6,096 bases of DNA from Phycisphaerae bacterium (lineage in GTDB: Bacteria > Planctomycetota > Phycisphaerae > SM23-33). The DNA is taken from assembly GCA_022866005.1 (NCBI GenBank), contig JALHTV010000027.1, forward strand, positions 1 to 6,096. The letters run 5' to 3'. Every line of letters starts with the position of its first letter. The first letter of the stretch is position 1. Positions 5,201 to 6,096 of the stretch are shown piece by piece. A program made the position numbers and the translations under genes. The notes beneath the pieces are model-generated. The model worked only from the letters and a program-made list of their open reading frames with translations. It made no database searches and was not told where the DNA came from.

Positions 5201-6096
5201 TTACATCATTCCCATGCCGCCGTGGCCGGGGCCGCCGTGGGATTCCTCTTCCTCTTCCGTGGGCTTTTCCGCGACGGCCGCCCCGCAGGTCAGCAGGAGC
5301 GTCGCGACGGAGGTGGCGTTCTGAAGCGCCGCGCGCGTGACCTTGACCGGGTCGATCACCCCCGCGGCCAGGAGGTCTTCGTACTGGAGCGTCTCGACGT
5401 TGAAGCCGAAGCCCACCTTGGGGCTGGCCAGGACTCGCTTGAGCACCACGGCCGGGGGTTCGCCCGCGTTGGCGACAATCTGTCGCAGCGGCTCTTCGAC
5501 CGCGCGGCGGACGATCGCGACGCCGGTGGCCTCATCGCCGGTGGCCTTGACGGCATTCAGGGCCTTCGCGGCCCGGGCGAGCGCCACGCCCCCGCCGGGC
5601 AGCACGCCCTCTTCGATCGCGGCGCGCGTGGCGTGCAGGGCGTCCTCGATGCGGGCCTTGCGCTCCTTCATCTCCGTTTCGGTCGCGGCCCCGACGTTGA
5701 TCTGCGCGACCCCGCCGGCCAGCTTGGCCAGGCGCTCCTGGAGCTTCTCGCGGTCGTAGTCACTGGTGGTGTCGGTGATCTCCGCTCGGATCTGCTCGAT
5801 GCGGGCCTGGATGGCCTTGCTCTGCCCGGCGCCCTCCAGGAGGGTCGTGTTGTCGTTGTCCACGTGGACCTTCTTGGCCGTGCCGAGGTCGGCGAGCGAA
5901 ATGCTCTCCAGGTCGATGCCGAGGTCCTTGGTAAACACCTTGCCGCCGGTGAGGATGCCGATGTCCTCCAGCATCGCCTTGCGGCGGTCGCCGTAGCCCG
6001 GCGCCTTGACCGCGCAGACCTGCAAGATGCCGCGGAGCTTGTTCACCACCAGCGTGGCGAGGGCCTCCCCCTCGATGTCCTCGGCGATGATCACCA
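5201..6096 (-). CDS. groEL: GroEL, first 60 kDa chaperonin, N-terminal half outside the window
   Basis: The frame is open to the right edge. The first complete codon is GTG at 6094, a valine aligned with residue 248 of E. coli GroEL and not a true start, so about 247 residues (equatorial ATP site and part of the apical domain) are missing. What is visible is the second half of the apical domain, with L259, V263 and V264 equivalents; the intermediate domain, with the ATPase aspartate (D398 equivalent) in EDALHATRA; and the second equatorial segment (NATSVATLLLT). The C-terminus is an acidic run (EEEEE) followed by GGPGHGGMGMM, a Gly/Met tail like the flexible tail inside the canonical GroEL cavity. 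It is the most upstream gene seen, 105 nt before groES, so any heat-shock operator probably lies before it, outside the window. It is likely the housekeeping-type GroEL of the pair, which is inference from the tail alone. Confidence 0.98.
   Translation of the reverse strand, partial: VIIAEDIEGEALATLVVNKLRGILQVCAVKAPGYGDRRKAMLEDIGILTGGKVFTKDLGIDLESISLADLGTAKKVHVDNDNTTLLEGAGQSKAIQARIEQIRAEITDTTSDYDREKLQERLAKLAGGVAQINVGAATETEMKERKARIEDALHATRAAIEEGVLPGGGVALARAAKALNAVKATGDEATGVAIVRRAVEEPLRQIVANAGEPPAVVLKRVLASPKVGFGFNVETLQYEDLLAAGVIDPVKVTRAALQNATSVATLLLTCGAAVAEKPTEEEEESHGGPGHGGMGMM

Noticed and set aside
5201..6096. GTG at 6094 as the start of a short chaperonin gene
   Set aside because: It aligns with an internal valine of GroEL at about residue 248. 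The reading frame continues off the edge, so the gene is cut by the window and not truncated in the genome as far as can be seen.

Overview
The window is a GC-rich bacterial chaperone cluster. Every gene I can support lies on the minus strand, so transcription runs from the high-coordinate end to the low end. In that order the genes are: a 60 kDa chaperonin cut by the right edge (5201-6096), its co-chaperonin groES (4805-5095), a second complete groEL (2964-4691), dnaJ (1823-2956), grpE (1193-1792), a small FmdB-type zinc-ribbon gene (796-1137), and an unrecognised single-pass membrane protein cut by the left edge (1-578). The groEL-groES-groEL-dnaJ-grpE order, the high GC and the flavour of the membrane protein suggest Planctomycetota (Phycisphaerae-like). 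That assignment is inference from memory of similar clusters, not a database result.

The heat-shock genes are close enough to form one operon. The gaps are 105 nt (groEL2/groES), 113 nt (groES/groEL1), 7 nt (groEL1/dnaJ), 30 nt (dnaJ/grpE) and 55 nt (grpE/fmdB). A GC hairpin directly after the fmdB stop (779-794) could end the operon. A separate promoter with a perfect TATAAT box (740-772) then appears to drive the membrane-protein gene through a leader of about 155 nt. No CIRCE operator is present; the promoter region of the first groEL lies outside the window.

The products cover two chaperone systems. GroES caps GroEL rings for ATP-driven folding, while DnaJ and GrpE are the J-domain and nucleotide-exchange partners of a DnaK that is not encoded here. 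The two GroELs differ: the partial one ends in a canonical Gly/Met tail, and the complete one has a tail of about 45 residues with no GGM repeats.

The non-coding parts are the least ordinary. The gap after groES holds two four-copy heptanucleotide arrays (consensus NGTACCC) facing each other around a hairpin. The gap before groES holds another heptad array (consensus about CAATCCG) next to a bulged 10-bp hairpin. The odd GroEL1 tail is encoded by DNA carrying a perfect 10-bp inverted repeat, which looks like spacer that became coding. I see no phage, CRISPR, tRNA, rRNA or transposase, and no clearly new defence or metabolic system.
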